From assembly GCF_003641185.1 (NCBI RefSeq), contig NZ_CP032757.1, forward strand, positions 3,162,001 to 3,226,000: a DNA stretch of 64,000 bases. Reading direction: 5' to 3'. This DNA is from Lactiplantibacillus pentosus (GTDB lineage Bacteria; Bacillota; Bacilli; Lactobacillales; Lactobacillaceae). Positions 10,444 through 18,878 of the stretch are shown here, piece after piece. Below the pieces are notes generated by a model. The model saw nothing but the letters and a program-made list of their open reading frames with translations, made no database searches and was not told the origin of the DNA. The translations under genes and the position numbers were made by a program. Numbering within the stretch: position 1 is the stretch's first letter; each line of letters begins with the position of its first letter.

Positions 10444-11169
10444 CTAAAACATGCTCGTCGTAATATTGAACCGGCGTTTTAACCACATCCGGACAAAGAA
10501 GACCACGACGGCGATGATCAAGTAAGCGATACCTGGTAAGACTGGGTTCAATGGCCCTTGAATCATTGACATCGTCGTGAAGACCAACATCCAAACGATG
10601 ATGGCTAGCACTGACCAGGCAATCTTCTTCCAGAGGGAAACTTTCTTACCGTCCTTGGTTGGCATGAGGTATTCAAACAACTTCGCAACCCCTAAGCCCC
10701 CGATGGCTGACGTAATCAAGATCGCGGTGATCCCGTTGGCACCCGCGGAGTTCTTAGTGGCATTATTGCCGATGAAGCCCATGATCCCGTACATCAAGCA
10801 GAAGATCATGAATAACATCAGCCCATTATCCAGCGCCGTGACCCAGTAGTTGGCCTTTTGACGTTCGACCGGTGTCTTCTTCGGGTTAACGATTTCTTCT
10901 GTTCGTTCTTGGACCGTCCCGTATAATTGACGGGCGGTCGTGCCGCGGCCCTGTTCAGCCAAGAGGGTCGCCGTCATTTCATCTAACACGGCCGTTTTGC
11001 GTTCACCGGTTAGTGATGTGGCGTCCAATGACTTGCGCATCTGCCGCATATATTCTGCATTCCGCTTAGTCAGCTCAGTGGCTTCATGAATCGGCCGTTC
11101 AGCTGCTTTGACCTGCTTAGCACCAGCAGCTGCATTCCTTGGTGTCTTTGAAGTTTCGCTCTCACTCAC
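10444..11169 (-). CDS. DUF1129-family membrane protein
   Basis: Integral membrane protein of 241 residues, function unknown. The first 105 residues are soluble and charged (AEQGRGTTARQLYGTVQER is the typical DUF1129 segment). Four hydrophobic helices follow at about 112-134, 143-163, 184-205 and 209-228. The start is GTG at 11169 with AAAGGAG 8 nt upstream; a nearer ATG is out of frame and stops at once. It is last in the noc-parAB-ychF gene series, a conserved Firmicute arrangement. Confidence 0.85.
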   Translation of the reverse strand: MSESETSKTPRNAAAGAKQVKAAERPIHEATELTKRNAEYMRQMRKSLDATSLTGERKTAVLDEMTATLLAEQGRGTTARQLYGTVQERTEEIVNPKKTPVERQKANYWVTALDNGLMLFMIFCLMYGIMGFIGNNATKNSAGANGITAILITSAIGGLGVAKLFEYLMPTKDGKKVSLWKKIAWSVLAIIVWMLVFTTMSMIQGPLNPVLPGIAYLIIAVVVFFVRMWLKRRFNITTSMF

Positions 11170-11188
11170 GATACATTGCTCCTTTCAG

Positions 11189-12289
11189 CTAAACGTTGAA
11201 GCGGAATTCAACGATGTCACCATCTTGCATGACATAGTCTTTACCTTCCAAACGTAACTTACCATTTTCCTTAACTTTTGCTTCCGAACCAGCTTCATCC
11301 AACGCGTCAAATGACATCACTTCGGCCCGAATAAAACCACGTTCAAAGTCAGAGTGAATAATACCGGCTGCTTGAGGCGCCTTAGTACCGCGTTTAAACG
11401 TCCATGCACGGGTTTCCTTGCCACCAGCCGTGAAGAAGGTTTCAAGACCTAAGAGCTTGTAAGAAGCCCGAATTAGCTTATTCAAACCAGGTTCTTCGAC
11501 ACCTTCCGCAGCTAAGAAGTCCGCCTTGTCGTCATCATCCAATTCGGCGATTTCTTCTTCAGTTTCAGCAGCGACACCAATTGCTTGGGCCCCTTCCTGC
11601 TTGGCGTAGTCCGCAACGACTTGGAAGTACTTGGAATTTTCAGGGTCCGCCATATCATCTTCAGCAATGTTCGCCACGTACAGCACTGGTTTGGACGTCA
11701 ACAAGAATAATCCCTTGACGATTTGTTGGTCGTCTTCGTTGAATTCAAGGGAACGAACTGGTTTGCCGGCTTCGAGGGCTGGCTTGATTTTTTCCAAAAC
11801 CGCTAATTCAGCCTTGGCTTCCTTATCATTCCCCTTAGCAGCCCGTTGAACCTTAGCTAAACGCTTGTCAACGGCTTCTAGATCCGCCAGACTCAACTCT
11901 AAGTTGATGGTTTCAATATCATCCTGTGGGTCGACTTTCCCCGTCACATGGGTAATGTTATCGTCATCAAAAGCCCGGACAACGTGCACGATGGCATCAA
12001 CTTGGCGAATGTTTTCTAGGAACTTGTTCCCCAGACCTTCACCCTTGCTAGCGCCCTTAACGATTCCGGCAATATCGGTAAATTCAAACGTCGTTGGGAC
12101 GACTTTCTTAGCTGGAATAATTTCTTGAATGCGATCGAGTCGCTTGTCGGGAACTTCCACCATCCCAACGTTTGGATCGATGGTCGCGAATGGGTAGTTG
12201 GCCATTTCGGCGCCCGCCTTCGTAATTGCGTTAAACAATGTGGATTTACCAACGTTTGGTAACCCAACGATACCTGCTGTAAGTGCCAT
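11189..12289 (-). CDS. ychF: Redox/ribosome-associated GTPase/ATPase YchF
   Basis: Obg-family P-loop protein of 366 residues (the usual length), binding ribosomes and preferring ATP in characterised homologues. G1 is GLPNVGKST near the N-terminus, followed by the family signature [11 protein letters not shown]3 [10 protein letters not shown], and a non-canonical G4 NIAE in place of NKxD, which underlies the ATP preference. A coiled-coil insertion lies at about 130-200 and a TGS domain at the C-terminus ([10 protein letters not shown] to VEFRFNV). Start 12289 is preceded by AAGGAAG at a longish spacing. Confidence 0.95.
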   Translation of the reverse strand: MALTAGIVGLPNVGKSTLFNAITKAGAEMANYPFATIDPNVGMVEVPDKRLDRIQEIIPAKKVVPTTFEFTDIAGIVKGASKGEGLGNKFLENIRQVDAIVHVVRAFDDDNITHVTGKVDPQDDIETINLELSLADLEAVDKRLAKVQRAAKGNDKEAKAELAVLEKIKPALEAGKPVRSLEFNEDDQQIVKGLFLLTSKPVLYVANIAEDDMADPENSKYFQVVADYAKQEGAQAIGVAAETEEEIAELDDDDKADFLAAEGVEEPGLNKLIRASYKLLGLETFFTAGGKETRAWTFKRGTKAPQAAGIIHSDFERGFIRAEVMSFDALDEAGSEAKVKENGKLRLEGKDYVMQDGDIVEFRFNV

Positions 12290-12318
12290 ATCGGTTATTC
12301 ACTCTTCCTTTTTAATAA

Positions 12319-12510
12319 TTAAGCTTGGTCGGCTTTGCTTTCTAATACTTTTTTGAGTTTCTTATTGAATTCGCGACGCGGCATCATGACCACGTGACCG
12401 CATCCCGTACATTTGATTTTAATGTCGGCACCCATCCGGGTAATCTCCCAGCGATTGACACCACACGGATGCGCCTTCTTCATTTCGACAATATCACCTA
12501 AATCATACAT
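12319..12510 (-). CDS. DUF951 family protein (YyzM-like)
   Basis: Small basic protein of 63 residues conserved between parB and ychF in Firmicutes. It shows HPCG at the N-terminal side and a CTGC motif, suggesting a small zinc-binding or nucleic-acid-binding fold, then a lysine-rich tail. ATG 12510 is chosen because AAGGAG lies 8 nt upstream; the in-frame TTG at 12516 is only 2 nt from it. Function unknown; synteny strongly supports a real gene. Confidence 0.88.
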   Translation of the reverse strand: MYDLGDIVEMKKAHPCGVNRWEITRMGADIKIKCTGCGHVVMMPRREFNKKLKKVLESKADQA

Positions 12511-12589
12511 GCGCAACGCTCCTTTATAAAATAATTTATTTCCGTTTAAACGTTCAGCTGAATATCAGCACCCAACTGATGCGTCCAAA

Positions 12590-13480
12590 CTAGTTCAAGT
12601 CAATACTCAAGATTTCCAAAATACGCGTCAAATCCTCGTTAGATAAGTATGGGATCTCAATCTTCCCCTGATCCTTCTTATTGGCCTTGGCTGAAATTGA
12701 AACGGCAGTCCCAAATTTTTCTTGCAACTGTTCCTCACTGGCACGAATGTACGGTGATTTCTTAACAGCCACTTTTTTAGCGGGCTTTTGATCCTCACCA
12801 TTATAACGTGCGACGATTTGTTCCAGCTGCCGCACGGTTAAGTTATCTTTGACGACCCGTTTTGCCAATGGCGCTAGCTTGGTCTTATCCTTCAGCGATA
12901 ACAGTGTCCGGGCTTGTCCCATCGACAACTGTCCTTTTTGAATGTACTGCTTGACACCATCCGGAAGTCCTAATAGTCGCAAGTAGTTGGCGATGTATGG
13001 CCGACTCTTGCCTAGTCGTTTGGAAACTTCCGCTTGCGTCAACTTCAGCTTCTTCATCAAAGAATCGTAAGCTTCGGCTTCTTCTAGCGGTGTTAAGTCT
13101 TCCCGTTGCAAATTCTCCAGCACGGCAACTTCCATCATTTGTTCTTCAGTGACATCGCGCACGATGGCTGGAATCGTCGTCTGATGGGCTAATTTAGAAG
13201 CCCGAAAACGGCGTTCGCCGGCAATGATCTCGTACTTGTTGATTTCCGCATCCGGCTGCCGCACAATGATTGGTTGGAAAACGCCAGATTTTTCAATTGA
13301 GCTCGCCAGTTCTTTTAAAGCAGTCTGGTCAAAGGTACGCCGTGGCTGATAGGGATTGGCATGAATATCTTTGAGGTCCAAATCAACGACGGACTCTTCA
13401 CTAGCTGGTTCATTAACATCGGCAAATAGCGCGCCAATTCCGCGTCCTAGTGCCTTATTATCTTTATCTTTACTTGCCAT
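12590..13480 (-). CDS. parB: Chromosome partitioning protein ParB (Spo0J)
   Basis: CTP-dependent clamp that loads at parS sites and recruits SMC. Of 296 residues, the N-terminal CTPase domain holds GERRFRA (C motif region) and ENLQREDLTPLEEA; a central HTH is LTQAEVSKRLGKSRPYIANY; and a C-terminal dimerisation segment ends ILSIDLN. Its start codon overlaps the parA stop by 11 nt, so the two are translationally coupled. Confidence 0.93.
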   Translation of the reverse strand: MASKDKDNKALGRGIGALFADVNEPASEESVVDLDLKDIHANPYQPRRTFDQTALKELASSIEKSGVFQPIIVRQPDAEINKYEIIAGERRFRASKLAHQTTIPAIVRDVTEEQMMEVAVLENLQREDLTPLEEAEAYDSLMKKLKLTQAEVSKRLGKSRPYIANYLRLLGLPDGVKQYIQKGQLSMGQARTLLSLKDKTKLAPLAKRVVKDNLTVRQLEQIVARYNGEDQKPAKKVAVKKSPYIRASEEQLQEKFGTAVSISAKANKKDQGKIEIPYLSNEDLTRILEILSIDLN

Positions 13481-14237
13481 GAGCAGCCAACACTTCCTTT
13501 GCTAGAGCTAAGTATACTTGTGCACCCTTCGAACGCGCATCATAATCCACGATTGACAAACCGTGACTTGGCGCCTCAGACAAGCGAACGTTTCGAGGGA
13601 TGATCGTCTTATAAACGGCATCCTTGAAGTATTTGCGGACTTCTTCGTTGACCTGCGCACCCAGGTTGGTCCGGGCATCGTACATCGTGAGTAAGACGCC
13701 TTCGATACGGAGTTGTTTATTAAAATGTTTTTGAACTAACTTGATCGTATTTAATAATTGACTGAGTCCTTCCAACGCATAGTATTCACTCTGAACTGGA
13801 ATCAGAATCGAATCGCAGGCGGTAAAGGCGTTGATCGTCAATAGCCCCAGCGAAGGTGGACAATCGATCAAGATATAATCATAGTCCGCTTTCACGTCAT
13901 CGATTGCGTCACGCAAGCGAGTCTCACGCGCCATCATTGGGGTTAGTTCGATTTCAGCCCCGGACAATTGAATTGTCGCTGGCACAATATCCAAGCCCTT
14001 GTGACTCGTTGGGATAATCGTCTCTTTGATGGGAACGTCATTGATCAAAACGTCATAAATTTCACGTTCAATGGTCGACTTCTGAATACCGAGGCCACTC
14101 GTGGCATTCCCTTGCGCATCCGTATCAATTAATAAGACTTTTTGGCCTAATTCGACCAGACTGGCTCCGAGATTAATACTCGTTGTCGTCTTGCCAACGC
14201 CACCTTTTTGGTTAGCGAGTGCAATTACGGTTCCCAT
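13470..14237 (-). CDS. parA: Chromosome partitioning ATPase ParA (Soj)
   Basis: Nucleoid-binding ATPase acting with ParB in origin segregation and replication control. The deviant Walker A is KGGVGKTTT (residues 10-18), the Walker A' DTDAQGNAT, and Walker B ILIDCPPSLG. The 255 residues match Soj. It begins 2 bp downstream of noc and overlaps parB. Confidence 0.95.
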   Translation of the reverse strand: MGTVIALANQKGGVGKTTTSINLGASLVELGQKVLLIDTDAQGNATSGLGIQKSTIEREIYDVLINDVPIKETIIPTSHKGLDIVPATIQLSGAEIELTPMMARETRLRDAIDDVKADYDYILIDCPPSLGLLTINAFTACDSILIPVQSEYYALEGLSQLLNTIKLVQKHFNKQLRIEGVLLTMYDARTNLGAQVNEEVRKYFKDAVYKTIIPRNVRLSEAPSHGLSIVDYDARSKGAQVYLALAKEVLAAHGK

Positions 14238-14239
14238 AA

Positions 14240-15091
14240 TTATTGATCACCCCTTGGTTGATTTTTTGGAATTTCAATTGTAATTCGATAGCCATCCGTC
14301 GTCTCTTCCTCATGCGTTTTAACTGGAAGGCCGGCATCCGTGACCATCTTGATTGATTTTTTGATTGTGTTGACTGCAATGCGCGTATCACCAGTCAACC
14401 CGCGCGCCCGCTTCCGTTTAGGCTTGTGCGGCGTTTGCTGTTTTGCGACTAACTGCTCAGTCTCCTTCACCGTCAGCTGATCTGAGACGACCTGCTTCAA
14501 AACAGCTGGCTGTTGCGCCACGTCCAAATTAAGTAACGCACGTCCATGCCGCTCACTGATTTGACGTTGCAGTAGTGCAGTTTGAACGGGTTGAGCAAGC
14601 TTCAATAATCGCAACTTGTTCGCCACTAATGACTGGCTCTTGCCCAACTCTTTCGCCAACGCGGACTGGGTCAAGTGATTGAGTTTCATCAATTCTTGAT
14701 AAGCCCGAGCTTCTTCAATCGACGTCAAATCCTGGCGTTGCAGGTTTTCAATCAGCGCCATTGAAGCCGTCTCACCATCATCCATTTTCTGAATAATAGC
14801 GGGCACATCTGCCCAGTGCAGTGATGAAACGGCACGGAAACGGCGTTCACCCGCAATAATCTCGTATTTTTGAGGTTCATATTCTCGTAAGACGATCGGT
14901 TGTAACAACCCGTGGTCAGCAATCGTCGTCGCTAATTCGTTGATTCCAGCTTCATCGAAGACTTGCCGAGGTTGAAACCGGTTGGGAATAATGGCAGTGA
15001 CCGGAATCCGAACGATTTGCTGGTCGGTCGGCGCTGCAGCCGTCTCATCTTTGTGTTTATCACGATTGGAACCAAATAAAGAAAATGCCAT
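14240..15091 (-). CDS. noc: Nucleoid occlusion protein Noc (ParB paralogue)
   Basis: DNA- and membrane-binding CTPase that blocks division over the nucleoid. The 283-residue protein has the ParB-like blocks GERRFRA and ENLQRQDLTSIEEA and an HTH LTQSALAKELGKSQSLVANK, but differs in its N-terminus, beginning MAFSLFGSNRDKHK, an amphipathic membrane-targeting helix typical of Noc. Position between rsmG and parA also identifies it as Noc instead of a second ParB. Start follows GGGGAGG. Confidence 0.9.
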   Translation of the reverse strand: MAFSLFGSNRDKHKDETAAAPTDQQIVRIPVTAIIPNRFQPRQVFDEAGINELATTIADHGLLQPIVLREYEPQKYEIIAGERRFRAVSSLHWADVPAIIQKMDDGETASMALIENLQRQDLTSIEEARAYQELMKLNHLTQSALAKELGKSQSLVANKLRLLKLAQPVQTALLQRQISERHGRALLNLDVAQQPAVLKQVVSDQLTVKETEQLVAKQQTPHKPKRKRARGLTGDTRIAVNTIKKSIKMVTDAGLPVKTHEEETTDGYRITIEIPKNQPRGDQ

Positions 15092-15108
15092 TGAAATACC
15101 TCCCCACC

Positions 15109-15843
15109 TTACATTGGCGCCGTTAACGGCTGTTTAGCCGGTGTTCCCGGTTTACGTGGATAACGTTTTGGTGACGGCTTGCGCTTGTCAATGACAATGA
15201 TATGCCGTGGGTCATCCGTTACCGGCAACGTGAAGGCCGTGTCCTGCACGATCTTCCCGCCTAATTGCTGTACCGCGTACGTTCCCTCCGCCGTTTCAGT
15301 CCGGGCATTGGCCGCCTTTAACGCCACCATCTGCCCGCCGACTTTCACTAGCGGCAAACATAGTTCACTCAGTACAGACAACCGCGCCACTGCACGGGCC
15401 GTTACCACATCGTAGCTTTCACGATGCACAGACTTCTTACCGGCAAACGTCTCCGCGCGATCGTGGAACAATTGAACGTCTTCCAAGTCTAGTTGTTGCA
15501 CCAAATCCTTTAAGAAATTGATGCGCTTGTTCAACGAGTCAACGATCGTCACTTGTAGTTGTGGAAAAGCGATTTTCAATGGAATGGATGGAAAACCAGC
15601 CCCGGCACCCACATCACAAATCGTCAGTGGCTGTTCACGCAATGCCGGAACGTAAAATGCCGGTGTCAACGAATCATAAAAGTGTTTCAGATACACTTCT
15701 GGTTCGGCTGTAATCGTGGTGAGATTAAACTGCTGATTGGTTGCGACCAACAATTTGAAATACGTTGCAAATTGCGCCAATTGCTTCGCCGTTAACGCAA
15801 TACCATGCTGAGCTAGCGCTTGTGTAAATTCTTCTGGATTCAT
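15109..15843 (-). CDS. rsmG: 16S rRNA (guanine527-N7)-methyltransferase RsmG
   Basis: SAM-dependent methylation of G527 in 16S rRNA. The SAM site is [18 protein letters not shown], followed by [18 protein letters not shown] and [14 protein letters not shown]. Length 244 is normal for the family; the tail [15 protein letters not shown] is characteristic. AAGGAG precedes the ATG. In many Firmicutes mnmE and mnmG lie upstream; here the upstream side is a non-coding element instead. Confidence 0.95.
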   Translation of the reverse strand: MNPEEFTQALAQHGIALTAKQLAQFATYFKLLVATNQQFNLTTITAEPEVYLKHFYDSLTPAFYVPALREQPLTICDVGAGAGFPSIPLKIAFPQLQVTIVDSLNKRINFLKDLVQQLDLEDVQLFHDRAETFAGKKSVHRESYDVVTARAVARLSVLSELCLPLVKVGGQMVALKAANARTETAEGTYAVQQLGGKIVQDTAFTLPVTDDPRHIIVIDKRKPSPKRYPRKPGTPAKQPLTAPM

Positions 15844-15883
15844 TCGTAAATACTCCTTAAAAGGGTCACATTCGTCCTCTTTT

Positions 15884-15908
15884 TGTGAAACAACCTAATG
15901 TTTCACGT
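15884..15908. promoter_or_regulatory. Inverted repeat with a parS half-site
   Basis: TGTGAAACA and TGTTTCACG are inverted repeats separated by 6 bp. The right arm TGTTTCACGT equals the first ten bases of the 16-bp parS consensus, but the remaining six do not match. It lies about 40 bp upstream of rsmG. It may be a degenerate ParB/Noc site or a simple hairpin. Confidence 0.4.
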
Positions 15909-16119
15909 CACCTCATAACTTTAACGTAAATAGCACGCAAAATCAATGTTGCGGCCCGCCAATTTAATCGTGAAAAGCCTTGAAAAGACTACCTTTCCAG
16001 TCATCTTCCCTAGCGATATCGATTATGATTTTTTTCGCACCCCATTGCCGCCCTCCCGTTCTCACGATCACATCACTCACACTACCACATAACGCGCTAA
16101 TGATTACCAGTACTAATCA

Positions 16120-17043
16120 CTGTTGAAACATGCCGGTTAGGTCAAAGTCAAAGGCGGCCAGCTGAGACCCGCTGGAAACAGTGCGAGTTACCCGTAAACG
16201 TGCAGTGATAGGCTCGTCCTAAGCCGGCTTCCAGGCATTCTGGGCAATGGCCGGAACGTGGTGGACACAGATTTAAGCCGACAAATCACGTCTTAAATAC
16301 TGGTCTTTCACTAACCAAGCACAAGACACTTGCTAAGTGAAATTTCACCACTGGGCCTTGCCCCGAATACCTTCCAGCCGGGATGGTATTCGAAAGGCAG
16401 ACATGTACGGACTCAATTTTCGAGGGATTGGTCGTTGGTTCCTTGGTGCACGGGATTTTTGATGTTGAACTGTTAGAAAGTTTTCTAACAATCACTAAAC
16501 TTCTTTCCCCATGGTTTAGCTTTTCGAATCAGCGATTTCACTGAACTTGTCAGAACTTTCTCTAGTCGCCGAGATAACAAAGTCTTGAATTCTGAGCACA
16601 GGCCATTTTATCGACTGAACTCAAGACTAGTTGCCATTGAAATTAGTGGTATTGAGATGAGTGCTTAATATTCAGATAATCTTCTCAGTAACTAAATACC
16701 ATCAGTCATCATCCGTACTAATTAGGTCTTTGCCTGAAGGATCAGTTACCCAATATTCAGTGATTGATTGCACCAATTTAGGTGGTCGTTCATCTGCCAT
16801 TCGAACGGCTTCCCGACTGTAGGGGCTGGCTGACAATGCTCAGTAGCCAAATTATTCTTAGTCGGAAGTGATTTTCTTCCGGCTTAGAATAAGACTCGTA
16901 TTTGAAATTGCGCAGTGATTTTCTGCGTGAGTTCAAATCGATGTCGGCTACGTTCCAGCAATTGTCAGCCGGCCCCGGAAGTCGGACTAAGGCGCGCACG
17001 TGCAGACGAACAAGCATCTGAACTAATCGGCACGTTTCAACAG
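16120..17043 (+). ncRNA. Large structured non-coding RNA, copy 1 (924 nt)
   Basis: No credible ORF. The ends form a 21-bp stem (16120-16140 with 17023-17043; 19 matches). Between them are conserved blocks shared with 25449-26201 and many hairpins: CCAGC/GCTGG near 16160, CCAG/CTGG near 16235, AGTCTTGA/TCAAGACT near 16583-16632, and a 3' multibranch domain. There GGGGCTGGCTGACAATGCT (16822-16840) pairs with 16957-16976, GTAGCC (16843) with GGCTAC (16946), and an arm at 16852-16892 folds on itself. Several mismatches are G-U only if the plus strand is the RNA. Compared with copy 2 there is an extra self-pairing block of about 140 nt at 16245-16384. I see no clear promoter or terminator, so the ends are approximate. 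Confidence 0.75.
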
Positions 17044-17073
17044 TAAGTCATGCCAGCTACCGAAAAGCGTAAT

Positions 17074-17104
17074 AAAAAAAGAGGCCAGCATATGCTGACG
17101 CTCT
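17074..17104 (-). terminator. nupC terminator
   Basis: Minus strand AGAGCGTCAGCATATGCTGG and CCTCT fold around CAGCATATGCTG, followed by TTTTTTT, 27 bp past the nupC stop. Confidence 0.8.
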
Positions 17105-17130
17105 CCGTAATTAAATAATGACTGGTTGTT

Positions 17131-18414
17131 TTACCAAACGAATAGGCCAACGACACCAGCAGATAATAGTGAAACTAAAATACCAGATAATAGCATGTAG
17201 CCGACGTTCCGTGAAATCAAGTCGTTCTTTTCACGACTAACGATTCCCTTGAAGGCCCCGATAATCATCCCAATCGTTGAGAAGTTCGCGAAGGAAGTTA
17301 AGAAGACCGTCAAGACTGCCCGGAAGTGAGGGGCATAATCATTGATTTTGCTGGTCACTTCACCCATGACAACGAATTCGTTAGTAACTAACTTGGTCCC
17401 CATGTACGAAGCCATTTGGAAGGCATCACTAGGATTGAACCCGAGTAACCAAGCAAATGGGAACATGATGACCCCAAAGATATTTTCAAGTGATAAATTG
17501 CTGTTGATCAAACCTAATAATTTATCAATTAATTTCGCTAACGCAACGAAGGCGATAACGTTAGCAGCGATAATCAGAATCAAGCGCCCAGCGCCTAAAA
17601 TTGAATCGCCTAAGAAAGAGAAGAATGGTTCGCGAGCTGGCTTAGCTTCTTTAACTTGTTCATGAGCTAATTCTTCAGAGCCGCTCGTTTCAGTGGTCTC
17701 GGTAGTTTCTTCAACAGCTGCGCTACCAGAGATTTTGGCAATGGTATCTTCTTCCGGCTTAACATCGACCGGATTCAGAATAGCAGCAATAATTGCGGCG
17801 TTTAAAACGTTCATTGGTACCGCAGTTAAAATAAACTGACCAGGCATCATCTTAATGTATGCCCCTAGGATTGACGCGGTCACACAACTCATTGACATCA
17901 TTGCGATCGTCAAGTTCCGTTGCGCCTTCATCTGCTTCAACTGTAATTGTGAAACAGCGAGGGCTTCCGTGTTACCTAAGAACATCATTTCAACAACGAA
18001 GAATGATTCGAACTTTGGTTGGCCGGTAATGTAAGCTAACCCGCGGCCGACCCATTTGATAATCCATGGTAAAACGCCAATATAGGTCAAAATATCGAAT
18101 AATGGCACAATCAACAAGATTGGTAATAATGAACTAGTGACAAAGTCCATCGACTTAACATTGACCCAACTAGCCAATGCGAAGGCGATCCCATCGTATG
18201 AAACATTAACGAGCCAAGTAAACCCATCCGCTGCCGCTTTGACCGCGTCAACACCGATTTGTGACCCCGTTAAGAACCATGCCAATAAGACTTCTAGTAC
18301 TAACATGACACCAACTGAACGCCAGTTAATGGCGTGCTTTTGCTTGGAGAATAAGTAGGCAATGGCAATGAAAACCACGATCCCAATAATATTAACTACC
18401 AAGTTAAAGACCAT
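17131..18414 (-). CDS. nupC: Concentrative nucleoside transporter NupC family
   Basis: Proton-coupled nucleoside uptake protein of 427 residues with multiple transmembrane helices. The CNT signature is present: FFVVEMMFLGNTEALAVSQL, then SMSCVTASILGAYI, and C-terminal FSTIGMIIGAFKGI. A charged cytoplasmic loop at about residues 222-260 is acidic. GAAGAGGG precedes the ATG. Single-gene unit with its own terminator; no regulator adjacent. Confidence 0.92.
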   Translation of the reverse strand: MVFNLVVNIIGIVVFIAIAYLFSKQKHAINWRSVGVMLVLEVLLAWFLTGSQIGVDAVKAAADGFTWLVNVSYDGIAFALASWVNVKSMDFVTSSLLPILLIVPLFDILTYIGVLPWIIKWVGRGLAYITGQPKFESFFVVEMMFLGNTEALAVSQLQLKQMKAQRNLTIAMMSMSCVTASILGAYIKMMPGQFILTAVPMNVLNAAIIAAILNPVDVKPEEDTIAKISGSAAVEETTETTETSGSEELAHEQVKEAKPAREPFFSFLGDSILGAGRLILIIAANVIAFVALAKLIDKLLGLINSNLSLENIFGVIMFPFAWLLGFNPSDAFQMASYMGTKLVTNEFVVMGEVTSKINDYAPHFRAVLTVFLTSFANFSTIGMIIGAFKGIVSREKNDLISRNVGYMLLSGILVSLLSAGVVGLFVW

Positions 18415-18717
18415 GTGAATAATCCCTCTTCCCTATGAATGTAAGAAATATGACAAAACTACTTCTATTAATTTACCATTTAATGACCTGATGCGGTAGC
18501 ACTTTTTAAAGAAAAGATTAAGTTCTTAAGTAGACCGTACCAATTTGGTAAAAAGGCCAATCCAGATTTGATAAGACGCCGTTAAAGCTTAACCCGCGCT
18601 TTCGGTTGATTGTCATTTTGAAAGCGTAAATTCAGTCCAGCTAGCTGCCATCTGCCATAGGTCACACGTTATCATTACTAGAATTTATTTATTACGCGTT
18701 AATATTTGATATTGCCG

Positions 18718-18795
18718 ATAATTAAAACGTGTCAGTTTTCAGCGTTGTCAGTCGTCCCCGGAAGTCGAGAACGCCCTTCCCGACTGACAAACAGT
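18718..18795 (+). repeat. Internally deleted remnant of the large RNA element
   Basis: The left part, ATTAAAACGTG at 18721-18731, matches the 5' end of copy 2 (25453-25462). It runs straight into a segment like the 3' end of copy 1, with TTGTCAG and CCCCGGAAGTCG shared. TTGTCAGTCG (18745-18754) pairs with CGACTGACAA (18781-18790). It looks like 5' and 3' ends joined with about 650-850 nt lost. Confidence 0.5.
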
Positions 18796-18817
18796 AAACC
18801 CAAATACGATTCAATCA

Positions 18818-18855
18818 CAAAAGGCCGTCTCAGTTAAAATACCGAGACAGCCTTT
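18818..18855. terminator. Terminator hairpin, probably of the GT39-like gene
   Basis: AAAGGCCGTCTC pairs with GAGACAGCCTTT (one G-U). It lies 24 bp beyond the minus-strand membrane protein gene; the minus strand continues TTTTGTG. Confidence 0.7.
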
Positions 18856-18878
18856 CACAAGACATTACTATATTCGTA

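Noticed and set aside
16286..16495. Minus-strand ORF (also 25476-25691)
   Set aside because: Lies inside the non-coding element, is not protein-like, and is interrupted relative to the other copy by the 140-nt insertion.
16790..17017. Minus-strand ORF with a similar-looking peptide at 26005-26190
   Set aside because: The two peptides resemble each other because the underlying structured RNA is conserved. Helical covariation explains the differences, there is no ribosome binding site, and the frames end at different points.
16120..17043. Insertion sequence or group II intron
   Set aside because: Inverted ends look IS-like, but no transposase, maturase or target duplication is visible, and helices covary between copies.
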